Shown one piece after another: positions 7,579 through 15,794 of a stretch of DNA of 64,000 bases (its first letter is position 1; each line of letters starts with the position of its first letter). The stretch covers positions 1 through 64,000 of the forward strand of contig DATKEC010000044.1 of the NCBI GenBank assembly GCA_035544575.1, given 5' to 3'. The DNA is from DATHWB01 sp035544575 (GTDB taxonomy: Bacteria; Actinomycetota; Acidimicrobiia; Spongiisociales; ZC4RG35). Under the pieces are notes generated by a model, which worked only from the letters and a program-made list of their open reading frames with translations, did not search any database and was not told the DNA's origin. A program made the translations under genes and the position numbers.

Positions 7579-8637
7579 TCATCCGAGTTTGCTCGCGATC
7601 GACCGGGCGTTTCTCAATGCCGTCCCATCGGCGCCGTGAGTCGAGTACCGCCGCGGCGTCATCGCTTCCAACTCAGCCACGATGTCGGCGAGAAGTTCCT
7701 CGCGGGAAATCGGAGCCCACAGCGTCGCCGACAACGACCCTGGGATCGTGTTGACCTCATTGACATTGAGATCCGAGCCCGACAAGAGGAAGTCGACACG
7801 GGCGATTCCACGGATCCCGATCACGGCCGCCACGACGCGGGCCAGCCGGCGGATCTCCCCCTCCACCTCCATGTCGAGCTCTGCCGTCGGGTTGGAAACG
7901 CCGCTCGTCTCGTCCCACGCCAGATACTTCTGCTGATAGCTGTAGACGCCACCGGCGGCCACGGCCGGTTCTTCGATCATCGAGGTCTGTTCAGCCGGGT
8001 GGAAACGAACCGCGACCTGGAGGTCGCGCACACCCGCCAGGAACGGTTCGATCACCGTGCCGTCGGTGTGATGGGGCGACGAGGAGGCCAGCGCCAGCGC
8101 CGTGGCGTGGTCCTCGACGACCTCGATTCCGATCGAAGAGCCCCCAAAGCGCGGTTTGACGATGTATGGACCGCCGAACGGAGGCTGGTCGGCCGTCAGC
8201 AGAGTCCTCGGGACTGTCGGCAGCCCGAGACTGGACATCACCGCCCCGAAGGCGAGCTTGTCCATCCCCAACGCCGAGCCGTTCTGACCGGCACCCGAAT
8301 ATCGGTAGCCGGCGAGATCGAGCATCCCCTGCAACGTGCCGTCCTCGCCCGGGCCTCCGTGGGTCGCCAGCACGATCACCGAGATGTCGAGCGGCTTGCG
8401 TTTCAGCACGAACCCGGAACCGACCTCCGCGACGAATGCGAGCTCCCGCGCCTTGCGAGGTGTCCCGTCGGCGAAATCCGCCGGCTCCATGCCGGCATCG
8501 ACGAGATGGAACCCGCCGGTCTTGTCCCAGTACACGCAGTGGCACACGCCGAGGGTGCGAGCGGCCATCAGCCCGGTGGTGATCGAGATGTCGTGTTCCG
8601 GCGACGGGCCACCGAAGAGCACAGCGGGAAGCGGCAT
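7579..8637 (-). CDS. ddl: D-alanine--D-alanine ligase
   Basis: Ddl joins two D-alanines for peptidoglycan precursors. The 352-residue protein starts MPLPAVLFGGPSPEHDISI (GGxSxEHxIS motif). It has the GEDGTLQGMLDLAGYRYSGAG segment, the ATP-grasp GPYIVKPRFGGSSIGI, and the metal/substrate end VNEVNTIPGS (normally EVNTxPG). Length is typical. The ATG at 8637 follows the MurF-like stop by 4 nt. Placement beside a MurF-type ligase supports the role, since MurF uses the D-Ala-D-Ala product. Confidence 0.92.
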   Translation of the reverse strand: MPLPAVLFGGPSPEHDISITTGLMAARTLGVCHCVYWDKTGGFHLVDAGMEPADFADGTPRKARELAFVAEVGSGFVLKRKPLDISVIVLATHGGPGEDGTLQGMLDLAGYRYSGAGQNGSALGMDKLAFGAVMSSLGLPTVPRTLLTADQPPFGGPYIVKPRFGGSSIGIEVVEDHATALALASSSPHHTDGTVIEPFLAGVRDLQVAVRFHPAEQTSMIEEPAVAAGGVYSYQQKYLAWDETSGVSNPTAELDMEVEGEIRRLARVVAAVIGIRGIARVDFLLSGSDLNVNEVNTIPGSLSATLWAPISREELLADIVAELEAMTPRRYSTHGADGTALRNARSIASKLG

Positions 8638-8641
8638 GAGA

Positions 8642-10150
8642 TCAGGGGTAGTGGTCGGGAAGGTCGTTCTCGTAGAGGACGGCGTCGCCTTCGATGAGCG
8701 TATCGCGCACCCAAACGACGGCGTCCTCACGCGTGTCGAAGACGATAACCGAGCCGACACCGCCTTCTTCGGCTCCCGCCGCCAGTGCCCGGCGGTTCGT
8801 CCGATTCACGATCACGAAATGGGTCACTCCGGCCGCACCGGCCTTCTGGCCGAACTCCCGGTTGGCGGCGTCCTGGCAATCCCCGAGTTCGACCATCCCC
8901 GGCGTCACGACCACCTTGCGGCCATCGACGGATCCCAGCCCGGCGAGCATGCCGAGCGCGGCTTCGGCACCGGCGGGGTTGGAGTTGAACGTGTCATCGA
9001 TGATGTCGACGCCGCGGCCCGACCGACCGACGGTCCGACGATGTGCAACCTCGGGCGCATCCGCCAGCCGGTCTGCGACGTGGCGGGGATCGATGCCCAG
9101 CGCGACGATCACGCCGATGGCACATGCCACGTTCACCGGGTGGGACCGGTCAGGCCGAAACGTACCGACGGCTTCGCTCCCGACGAGGACCACCCCGTCG
9201 GCCGTGGCAGTGATGTCGGCATCGCCTCGGTGGGCGGACACCGTCGTCACCCGCCGACGGCCCGCTTCCGCTGTCGCCATCTCGGCCAGCAGAGGATGGT
9301 CGATCGAGATCACAGCCACCGGAGCGCGTTCGAGGATCTCGCGTTTGGCAGCGGCGATCACGGCGAGGGACCGCATGCGTTCGAGGTGAACCGGCCCCAG
9401 GGCCGTGATCACCGCCACGTCGGGAGGGATCCACTCGCACAGGTCCCGGATCTCGCCGACGCCGTACGTCCCCATCTCTGCGATGAAAATGTCGATGCCA
9501 GGCGTCAGGTGCTCATTGATGGCCCGAGCCAGACCCATACGGTTGTTGAAGCTGGCGGGCGACGCCGACACTGCCCGCATCCCACCGACGAGGTGCGCCA
9601 CCAGATTCTTGGTCGAGGTCTTGCCGTATGAACCGGTGATCGCCACGACTGTCGGATCGACCCTGGCGAGGGACGCGGCGGCCCGTTGTATCCATCGATC
9701 TCCCCGACGTCGCTCGAGCGGAGCGAGGAGCCACAGCGCCAGGTCGATCACGACCGGAACGAGCAGCGGGACGATCACCACCAGTGCGGTCACACCGGTA
9801 ACCGAGCCAACCGTCACAACAGCCGCAGCCAGGACCGCGGTAGCGAGCACGAGGCGTGCCAGACGATCGGTCCACACCAGCTCCGAGGTCCGACCGCGCA
9901 GACCCAGACCGATTGGCGCGGCCACCGCAACAGCCCCCGTGACCAGTCCGATCGGCGGGGACCACATCGAAGAAACCGCGGCAAGCACGCCTGCCGCCAA
10001 CAGCAGGGCGTTGCGCAGGTCCAAACGCCACCACCTGACGGCGAACCGGGTCACACCCGGGAGGTAGTGCTCCCGCTGAGCGACTCGCAGCCAGCGCAGC
10101 GCAGCCACGGCTGTCGCAACCACCGAAGCGCCGACTGTTATCCAGATCAT
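8642..10150 (-). CDS. Membrane-anchored MurF-type Mur ligase
   Basis: MurF adds D-Ala-D-Ala to the UDP-MurNAc tripeptide. The 502-residue protein has an N-terminal block of about 150 residues with four or five hydrophobic segments. A Mur ligase core follows: P-loop VAITGSYGKTSTKN near 168, FNNRMGLARAINE, FIAEMGTYGVGEI, and DDTFNSNPAGAEAALGML in the C-terminal domain. Classical MurF is soluble with a different N-terminal domain. Anchoring could place precursor synthesis at the membrane; a related Mur-ligase activity on another lipid-linked substrate is possible. It lies between a hydrolase (4-nt overlap) and ddl (4-nt gap). Confidence 0.85.
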   Translation of the reverse strand: MIWITVGASVVATAVAALRWLRVAQREHYLPGVTRFAVRWWRLDLRNALLLAAGVLAAVSSMWSPPIGLVTGAVAVAAPIGLGLRGRTSELVWTDRLARLVLATAVLAAAVVTVGSVTGVTALVVIVPLLVPVVIDLALWLLAPLERRRGDRWIQRAAASLARVDPTVVAITGSYGKTSTKNLVAHLVGGMRAVSASPASFNNRMGLARAINEHLTPGIDIFIAEMGTYGVGEIRDLCEWIPPDVAVITALGPVHLERMRSLAVIAAAKREILERAPVAVISIDHPLLAEMATAEAGRRRVTTVSAHRGDADITATADGVVLVGSEAVGTFRPDRSHPVNVACAIGVIVALGIDPRHVADRLADAPEVAHRRTVGRSGRGVDIIDDTFNSNPAGAEAALGMLAGLGSVDGRKVVVTPGMVELGDCQDAANREFGQKAGAAGVTHFVIVNRTNRRALAAGAEEGGVGSVIVFDTREDAVVWVRDTLIEGDAVLYENDLPDHYP

Positions 10151-10881
10151 CGCTCGAGCATCGCGTCGATCGCCCGCCGCAATCCGGCCGGGTCCTGTGT
10201 GGGCACGAAGTGGCCAACCGCGGGGAGCACGCTGAGTTCGACGGGGACGTGCCGGGATTCCAAGAGCGCCTTGGCGGTCTCGGCCACCGAGACGCGGACC
10301 TCGACATCCTCTGCCCCCCAGACCAAGGCGACCGGTGCGGTCACCGCTGAAAGCTCGGCCTCGTAGGACTCGTTGACCGCCATGACGAGGATCTCGCGCA
10401 TCACGCCGCTCGTCGCCCGGTAGTCGGCCGAGCCTCGCCGGCGCCGTTCACGCTCCATGCGGTCATCGGAGACGAGTCCAATTCGGTTCGCCAACCGCAA
10501 CAGGCGGAAAATTGCGGCCGGTCGAGCAGGCGGGCGGCGCATCAGCGGAACTCCGGTCAGCACCAATCCGCCGACGGGAGTCGTGGATGCCAGGCACACC
10601 GCCACCCTGCCTCCGAACGAATGGCCGACCAGAATTGGAGGCTCCTCGAGCGGTTCGATCACCGGTTCGAGCAGACGGGCGTAGCCGCAGGCGCCGATAG
10701 CCTCCTCGGGAACAGGCGACGCGCCAAACCCCGGAAGATCTACGGCGATGGCGTCCAGACCTGCCAGGACCGAGTCGAAATCCGCTCCGCGCCGACCCCA
10801 TCCGTGCAGAGCGATCACTCGGGGAGGCCACGCGCCGTGTGTTTCGGCAAAGACTCCGTTCGCCACCGCCTTCAGCGCCAT
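10147..10881 (-). CDS. Alpha/beta hydrolase
   Basis: The 244-residue protein begins MALKAVANGVFAETHG. It has the oxyanion-hole HGWGRRG, the nucleophile elbow GHSFGG (Ser near residue 95), an acid in VWGAEDVEV and the catalytic histidine in AVGHFVPTQDP. The substrate cannot be read from sequence. It is the first gene of a three-gene set ending in murF and ddl with a 4-nt overlap, which hints at a cell-envelope role. Confidence 0.85.
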   Translation of the reverse strand: MALKAVANGVFAETHGAWPPRVIALHGWGRRGADFDSVLAGLDAIAVDLPGFGASPVPEEAIGACGYARLLEPVIEPLEEPPILVGHSFGGRVAVCLASTTPVGGLVLTGVPLMRRPPARPAAIFRLLRLANRIGLVSDDRMERERRRRGSADYRATSGVMREILVMAVNESYEAELSAVTAPVALVWGAEDVEVRVSVAETAKALLESRHVPVELSVLPAVGHFVPTQDPAGLRRAIDAMLER

Positions 10882-10963
10882 ATCGAGTCTGCCACTCCGA
10901 TCCTCAACCCCTTGCCGCCGGGAGCCGACAATACAGTGACCCGTACCGAGCCGAGCGACACCG

Positions 10964-12754
10964 ATGCCCTCAGGCCAACAGCCGACCATCAGCACTCTCG
11001 TCCGCTTCAGAGCGGCCGCTCTCCGCCGTAGCGTGATGCTCGGTTGGGTGCTCCTCGTCGTGCTGACGGCAGCCGCGGTACGTACCGACACCTTTCCGGA
11101 CCGGCGATTCCTCGTCACCGTCGCGATCTTCTTGGTGATCCTGTCACTGGCGAGCGGCACGGACTGGTCGCGGGTCCTCCGGAAGCCGTACGGGCCGCTG
11201 CTGGCGTGGGCGTGGACCATTGCCTTGGTTCTCACTCTCACCGTGATCGCCACGGTCGAGGGCATGTTCCAGGCGACCCTCCCGATCTTCCCGGGCATCG
11301 TGGTGCTCACCGGTCTCATACTCGAACCCGTCCGCCACGTCTTCGTCTCGGTGCTCACCGCCTTCCTGGTGATCATCGCGGCCTTGGTGACAGCCGAAGC
11401 CGACACGTTCGCCGATCTCGTGATTCCCGTCCTGACGATCGGGGTGGTGGCCGCGGCAACCGCCCTCATCGGCACCGAGTTCGCTCGCGAGGCAAAGATG
11501 TCAGCGGCGCAACAAGAAGCCCTCTCCAGCCAGCGCGAGGACTTCCGGCGCCTGTACGCCGTCTCCACGACACTCGCCGGTGCGGAGTCTCTCGCCGAGG
11601 GTCTCCCCGAGATCGTCGGGCGAATCTGTCGCTATGTCGATGCCCAGGTCGGGGTGGTCTTCCTGTATCGGCCCGAAGACCACACCCTTCGTGTCGTGAG
11701 CCCGATGTGGGTGAACGGCCACACCCTCGAAGTCGATGAGATCACCGTGCGCGTCACGGACGGCAGCATCGTCACCAAGGTCTTCCGCAGCGGAAGGGCG
11801 ATCCGTTTGGAGCGGATCTTGCAGCGACCCGATCAGTTCGGTGTGCTCGGAGAACTCGGCATCGACAATGCCATCGTCGCCCCACTCCGCGTCGAGGGCC
11901 ACAACGTCGGTGTCCTCGCCATCGGCGACCCTGCTGGCGACCCGTTCACCGATGGCCAGGTGGAGGACGTCTCCTCTTTGGCCGCCCCGGCCGCTTTGGT
12001 GCTGTCTCAACTCGGCCGATACGAGGCAGCGGCCGAGATGACCCGGCGCATGCGAGAAGTGGCGCAGATGAAGACGGACTTCGTGTCGGTCGTGAGCCAC
12101 GAGCTGCGCACGCCGCTCACTTCCATCATCGGATCACTCGACACGATCAAGCGTCCGGGCATCGGCCCCGAAGCAACCGAGGACTTGCTGGAATCGGCTC
12201 GCCGTCAAGCCAACCGGTTGCAGAGGCTGATCGAGGATCTCCTGTTTGCGTCCCGCGTCGACCGTCAAACGATCCCGATCTCGATCCAGCCGGTGCTCGT
12301 GCGGGACATGCTCTCCGAGCTCGAGACCACCCATTCCACCAGCCCCCACCTGAGGATCTCCGTCGAGCCGGTGGACCTGATGGTGGCCGCGGATCCCGAC
12401 CACCTCCGTCGAGTCTTCATCAATCTCGTGGACAACGCCTCCAAGTACGCGCCGGACAGCCCGGTCGAAGTCATCGCCCGTGCGGTTCGGTCTCGGATCG
12501 ACATCGACGTGATCGATCACGGAGACGGGATACCGCCGGAGATGCGGGCGCGCATCTTCGACGCCTTCACACAACTCGAACGGTCTGAAACCCGCACCAA
12601 GGGCGGGACGGGCCTCGGTCTGTCGATCGTGCGCGGGCTGGTCGAGGCGATGGGGGGCCAGGTGGTCGTGACTGAGACGCCCGGTGGAGGAGCGACATTC
12701 ACCATCAGCCTCCCGATGGCTGCCGTCGCCCCCGACCTCATTCCGCTGGCGTGA
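10964..12754 (+). CDS. Orphan membrane sensor histidine kinase with GAF domain
   Basis: The 596-residue protein has about five membrane segments in the first 170 residues. A GAF-like domain spans about 195-350, followed by a HisKA dimerisation domain with phospho-acceptor VVSHELRTPLTSI near residue 379. The HATPase_c domain has N box NLVDNASKYAPD, G1 DHGDGIP, F box IFDAFTQ and G2 GGTGLGLSIVRGL. All catalytic boxes look intact. No response regulator gene is adjacent, so the partner lies elsewhere. Its 3' end overlaps the convergent enoyl reductase gene by 17 nt. Confidence 0.93.
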   Translation: MPSGQQPTISTLVRFRAAALRRSVMLGWVLLVVLTAAAVRTDTFPDRRFLVTVAIFLVILSLASGTDWSRVLRKPYGPLLAWAWTIALVLTLTVIATVEGMFQATLPIFPGIVVLTGLILEPVRHVFVSVLTAFLVIIAALVTAEADTFADLVIPVLTIGVVAAATALIGTEFAREAKMSAAQQEALSSQREDFRRLYAVSTTLAGAESLAEGLPEIVGRICRYVDAQVGVVFLYRPEDHTLRVVSPMWVNGHTLEVDEITVRVTDGSIVTKVFRSGRAIRLERILQRPDQFGVLGELGIDNAIVAPLRVEGHNVGVLAIGDPAGDPFTDGQVEDVSSLAAPAALVLSQLGRYEAAAEMTRRMREVAQMKTDFVSVVSHELRTPLTSIIGSLDTIKRPGIGPEATEDLLESARRQANRLQRLIEDLLFASRVDRQTIPISIQPVLVRDMLSELETTHSTSPHLRISVEPVDLMVAADPDHLRRVFINLVDNASKYAPDSPVEVIARAVRSRIDIDVIDHGDGIPPEMRARIFDAFTQLERSETRTKGGTGLGLSIVRGLVEAMGGQVVVTETPGGGATFTISLPMAAVAPDLIPLA

Positions 12755-13535
12755 CCTCGTCGCCACCGACTCCGGTGGCGACCGCATGGAACCCGCCATC
12801 GACATGGATGATCTCGCCCGTTGTCATGGGCATCCAATCGGACATGAGAACGCACGCCATCCGGGCCACGGGCTCGGGGTTCGTCTCGTCCCATCGGAGC
12901 GGGGCCCGCTCGTTCCAGACCGCGCGGAATCGTTCGAACCCGGGAATCGACTTCGCCGCCACCGTTCCCAGCGGCCCGGCAGACACGGCATTGACCCGTA
13001 TTCGGTCATGACCGAGGTCCCGAGCGAGATAGCGAGTGACCGATTGCAGAGCGGACTTGGCCACGCCCATCCAGTCATAGGCCGGCCACGCCTGGCTGTT
13101 GTCGAAGTCGAGCGTGACGAGTGAACCGCCGTTTGTCATGAGCGGACGAAGGGCAACCGCCAGCGTCTTGTATGAGAACGCCGAGGTCATGAACGCGGTC
13201 GCGGCGCTCTCCGGGGGTGTGGCGAGGAAGTTGCCTCCCAGCGCATCGGCGGGCGCGAATGCGATCGCGTGGAGCGCACCGTCCACACGGTCCCACTTCG
13301 CCGAGACCGACTCGACGAACCGGGCGACATGATCAGCGTCGTTGATGTCGAGTTCGAAGACATCGGCCGGATGAGGCAGCCGTTGGACGGACCTCTCGGT
13401 GAGCCGAAGACCCCGGCCGAACCCGGTGCAGACCACTTCTGCGCCCTCCTCCTGGGCGATGCGAGCGGTGTGCCACGCGATCGAGTCGTCGGTCAGCACT
13501 CCAGTGACGACGAGACGCTTCCCTTGCAGCAGCAT
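12738..13535 (-). CDS. fabI: Enoyl-[acyl-carrier-protein] reductase, InhA/FabI type
   Basis: This NADH-dependent SDR reduces trans-2-enoyl-ACP in FAS II. The 265-residue protein starts MLLQGKRLVVTGVLTDDSIA, close to the InhA N-terminus. The catalytic pair lies in AYDWMGVAKSAL (Tyr-x6-Lys), and RVNAVSAGPLGTVAAK matches the family's substrate loop. The ATG follows a strong GAGGAGG ribosome site. The actinomycete-like, InhA-type sequence fits the inferred host lineage. Confidence 0.93.
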   Translation of the reverse strand: MLLQGKRLVVTGVLTDDSIAWHTARIAQEEGAEVVCTGFGRGLRLTERSVQRLPHPADVFELDINDADHVARFVESVSAKWDRVDGALHAIAFAPADALGGNFLATPPESAATAFMTSAFSYKTLAVALRPLMTNGGSLVTLDFDNSQAWPAYDWMGVAKSALQSVTRYLARDLGHDRIRVNAVSAGPLGTVAAKSIPGFERFRAVWNERAPLRWDETNPEPVARMACVLMSDWMPMTTGEIIHVDGGFHAVATGVGGDEVTPAE

Positions 13536-13544
13536 GTGGCCTCC

Positions 13545-13955
13545 TCAGGCTCCGAAACTCTGGCCGAACGTCATGATCCCGCGGATCCCGAGCCCCATCG
13601 AGAAGAGGAACACGAGGCCGTATGACAACGCCGGGCGTTTGGCGAACTGGCTGCGATAGATGTACACGAAGGCGAAAGTGAACATCAGCACCACTCCGTA
13701 GAACAGGTGCTGATTGCCAGGGTCACGGTCCTCGGCGGCGAAGCCGACGAGCCCGAGACCGACTTGTGCCAAGGAGACCACGAAGCCGACGCCGGCGGCG
13801 AACCAGAACGCCCGGTTGGGCTCCCGTCGCAGAACCGCCATGGCGATTCCCCACAAACCGATCATGCCGAGGAGACCAACGACGTACCACCCGATGGTGC
13901 GGTGCAGTGAGACCAGCAACGGCAGGTCAGCCTGGGCGATGACGAGGGTTTGCAT
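13545..13955 (-). CDS. Small integral membrane protein of unknown function
   Basis: The 136-residue product has four predicted membrane segments: about 20-40, 48-66, 80-100 and 107-125. Charged residues such as RREPNR and YRSQFAKRP lie between them. I do not recognise the family. ATG 13955 is preferred over a TTG at 13982 because a TACGAT -10 lies between the two. It is directly upstream of, and probably co-transcribed with, the enoyl reductase. Confidence 0.7.
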   Translation of the reverse strand: MQTLVIAQADLPLLVSLHRTIGWYVVGLLGMIGLWGIAMAVLRREPNRAFWFAAGVGFVVSLAQVGLGLVGFAAEDRDPGNQHLFYGVVLMFTFAFVYIYRSQFAKRPALSYGLVFLFSMGLGIRGIMTFGQSFGA

Positions 13956-13989
13956 CCGATCGAGGATCGTAGACGCCGTCAACGCGGAG

Positions 13990-14293
13990 CTAGTGACCGC
14001 CGATCACCCGCATCGATGCCACCGAATACTCGACGAGAACGCCGGAGGTGAGGTCGAGCGCAAACTCCTTCGACGACGTCGAGTCGGCGATCCACCGCGC
14101 CAGGGTGATACCCGGTTCGCGGACGATCCACCACGCGTAGTCGTGCCGCCCTGACTCGAGAAAAGCCTGTCGAGCGGCACGGCCCAACTCGATCGCCTCG
14201 GCTACGGTCTGCGGCGTGCCGAGGACCTCTCTCGTCCACCGGAGACCTCGGACGATCCCTGAGTTCGATGTCTTCGACGGTCTCGAAGGACAT
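13990..14293 (-). pseudogene. Small conserved-looking gene with an apparent +1 frameshift
   Basis: ATG 14293 sits 6 nt after a TAGAAT -10 hexamer and reads MSFETVEDIELRD. After about 13-16 codons the good coding signal switches to the +1 frame (WTREVLGTPQTVAEAIELG and onward) and runs to the stop at 13990. Removing one base, for instance in the GGG around residue 12, restores an uninterrupted protein of about 100 residues ending VASMRVIGGH. Alternatively, translation could start at an in-frame TTG at 14187, giving 65 residues. Function unknown; a sequencing error is the simplest explanation. Confidence 0.55.
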
Positions 14294-14299
14294 GTTCGG

Positions 14300-14305
14300 A
14301 TTCTA
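14300..14305 (-). promoter_or_regulatory. -10 hexamer (TAGAAT) for the frameshifted small gene
   Basis: TAGAAT lies 6 nt before the ATG at 14293. This is strong evidence that translation begins there and not at the internal TTG. Confidence 0.6.
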
Positions 14306-14331
14306 CGTTTGGTGCGCTGGCACCCGTGACG

Positions 14332-14925
14332 TCATCCGTCGAGAAGTCTGCGCTTCTGGCTCTCGAACTCTTCCTGGCTGAGAATTCCCCGGTCACGGAG
14401 TTCGGCCAGTCCGGCGAGCTCGTCGGCAACCGACGATCCACCCCGGCGGAGTTCCACGGTGCGTTGCTCTCGTTGCTGGTAGATCAACGATTGGAGACCC
14501 TCAGGGTCGGGGATGTCCTGGTAGCGGCTCTGGCCCGTCTCACCGGCCGACTCGATGACGAGATCGCCTGAGCGGATGAACCGTTCGAGCAGCGATTGAC
14601 TGAACGCCACGTTCGTGATGCTCTCGAGCGGGATCTCGACACCCGAACGCGAGAACACACCCGCCCGATAGATCACTCGCTCGTCGGTGATCACGTATTG
14701 GGTGGTCGCCCAGTCGGCGACGCGTTTGACGCTGAGGATGATCCAGACGGCGACCCCGCCCAGAATCAGCAGCCACCGAGCGGCTCCATCGAGCTGGACG
14801 ACCGCGGCGACGACCACCCCCAGGAGCACCAGGAACAACGCTCCGGGAAGAATGAGGAACTGCCAGTGGGGCCGAAACTCCTTGACGACCATCTCACCGG
14901 GACTCAACAACCGTTTCGGATACAT
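14332..14925 (-). CDS. Membrane PH-domain (DUF304-type) protein with C-terminal SHOCT motif
   Basis: The 197-residue protein starts MYPKRLLSPGEMVVKEFRPH. Two membrane segments (about 22-43 and 48-66) are followed by a bacterial PH domain. That domain includes YVITDERVIYRAGVFSRSG and IPLESITNVAFSQSLLERF, typical of the YdbS/DUF304 family. The C-terminus ADELAGLAELRDRGILSQEEF is a SHOCT oligomerisation motif. Role unknown; membrane stress or protein-clustering functions are suggested for relatives. The ATG is 7 nt after a TAGCGT -10. Confidence 0.88.
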   Translation of the reverse strand: MYPKRLLSPGEMVVKEFRPHWQFLILPGALFLVLLGVVVAAVVQLDGAARWLLILGGVAVWIILSVKRVADWATTQYVITDERVIYRAGVFSRSGVEIPLESITNVAFSQSLLERFIRSGDLVIESAGETGQSRYQDIPDPEGLQSLIYQQREQRTVELRRGGSSVADELAGLAELRDRGILSQEEFESQKRRLLDG

Positions 14926-14932
14926 GCTCGGG

Positions 14933-14938
14933 ACGCTA
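14933..14938 (-). promoter_or_regulatory. -10 hexamer (TAGCGT), leaderless promoter of the PH/SHOCT gene
   Basis: TAGCGT ends 7 nt before the ATG at 14925. No Shine-Dalgarno is present between them. Confidence 0.5.
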
Positions 14939-15010
14939 GCGGGAGGCACGTGTCCCGCGACGACGAAGCGCCATCCTCGTGCCGAACCGGCAGATCCAGA
15001 CGCGAAGAAG

Positions 15011-15050
15011 CCCCGAGGAAGCTTTGGCTTGCGCCGCCACCCTCTCGGGG
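15011..15050 (-). repeat. 40-nt hairpin element, copy 1
   Basis: On the minus strand the element starts CCCCGAGAGGGUGGC and ends CUUCCUCGGGG. The ends form a 7-bp outer stem (CCCCGAG with CUCGGGG). Inside is a GGC-GCAA-GCC hairpin with a GNRA loop. It has the same length and layout as copy 2 at 15568-15607, but the inner loop differs. Confidence 0.6.
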
Positions 15051-15475
15051 CTCTCCGAGTCATCGGTGCCGCGACCCGTTTCCGGGCCGGCTGCAGCCGA
15101 GACAAGCGAGGAATCTTGCGACTCCCCACGTGACGGCCGGTTTCGTCGCCGAAGCGTCGACCCGTTCCGCCAGACCGCTGAACCGACAGCGAAGCTCGAA
15201 ACCCGAAGATCCTCACTCACGCCCTCGGCTCAAAGGCCGTTGCGTCTCAACCCCCGCCGAAGCGAAGGCCTCAGACGCCCCTCGTACGAGGATGGTGCAT
15301 CGGTTCCCCGATCCACCCGGAAGCGTCGTTTCCGACCCATCCGTGGTGCGGACCGCCGACCACGTTCGTCGCCGTCCCGCTCGACCCCTTTCGAGGCCGT
15401 GCCACCGATCGCTCGGTGACAGGTGGAAAGCTAAACGGTGGGCCAACGATCGGGAACCGAATCAGGTCGCCATTT

Positions 15476-15504
15476 TTTCGCGACGCTCGGTGAGTTTTCG
15501 CGAC
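15476..15504. repeat. TTTCGCGAC direct-repeat pair, 20-nt period
   Basis: TTTCGCGAC occurs at 15476-15484 and again at 15496-15504, exactly 20 nt apart. A second pair with the same spacing lies at 15765-15793. Two turns of the helix between repeats would suit cooperative binding of a protein; no factor is known. Confidence 0.45.
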
Positions 15505-15567
15505 AAGTCGCTGGTGGCTGGGGAACGCGGCGAGACGCTCATGACCGGGACCCCCGAACGCGGGAAA

Positions 15568-15607
15568 CCCCGAGAAAGTATCGGCCGAAGCCTCAACCCT
15601 CTCGGGG
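15568..15607 (-). repeat. 40-nt hairpin element, copy 2
   Basis: The minus strand forms a perfect 8-bp outer stem (CCCCGAGA with UCUCGGGG). The internal loop has conserved GGGU on the 5' side and CUU on the 3' side. Within it lies a GGC-UUCG-GCC inner hairpin. Copy 1 keeps the stems and internal-loop residues but swaps the tetraloop from UUCG to GCAA, which is what a folded RNA would tolerate. Confidence 0.6.
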
Positions 15608-15629
15608 TACCCTGCTGGTCGCACTCCGA

Positions 15630-15673
15630 CCCGAAGGCCGGTCTACACCCAGCTTCCGAAGGACCCTCTCGGG
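15630..15673 (-). repeat. Degenerate third copy of the hairpin element
   Basis: On the minus strand it begins with the same CCCGAGAGGGU motif as copies 1 and 2. It ends in CUUCGGG, so only part of the outer stem can form, and its interior differs. It lies about 22 nt from copy 2, so the two may be a tandem unit. Confidence 0.4.
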
Positions 15674-15764
15674 TTCTTCATCCCTGCTGCGAGGTCGCCC
15701 TCGCTTCAGTGATCGGAAACCTACGGTCTGATCCGGGTGACGTCAAGGCGAACAGACGGTGTCT

Positions 15765-15793
15765 TTTCGCGGTCCGGAGGGAAGTTTCGCGAC
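15765..15793. repeat. Second TTTCGCG direct-repeat pair, 20-nt period
   Basis: TTTCGCGGT at 15765-15773 and TTTCGCGAC at 15785-15793 repeat the spacing of the first pair. The last copy ends just before the stop codon of the RecB-like nuclease gene. Confidence 0.4.
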
Positions 15794-15794
15794 T

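Larger units (their letters stand above)
14939..15794. other. Long non-coding interval with repeated hairpins
   Basis: This interval of about 0.86 kb lacks a credible protein gene. The frames that stay open show no family motif and no consistent coding bias. It contains two closely similar 40-nt hairpin elements, a third degenerate copy and two pairs of a TTTCGCG repeat, each annotated separately. A structured RNA, a repeat island or the remains of lost genes are all possible. Confidence 0.6.

Noticed and set aside
15011..15673. Known riboswitch or RNase P/tmRNA/SRP RNA in the non-coding block
   Set aside because: Consensus cores of these RNAs that I could recall do not match. The elements were reported as unassigned structured repeats.
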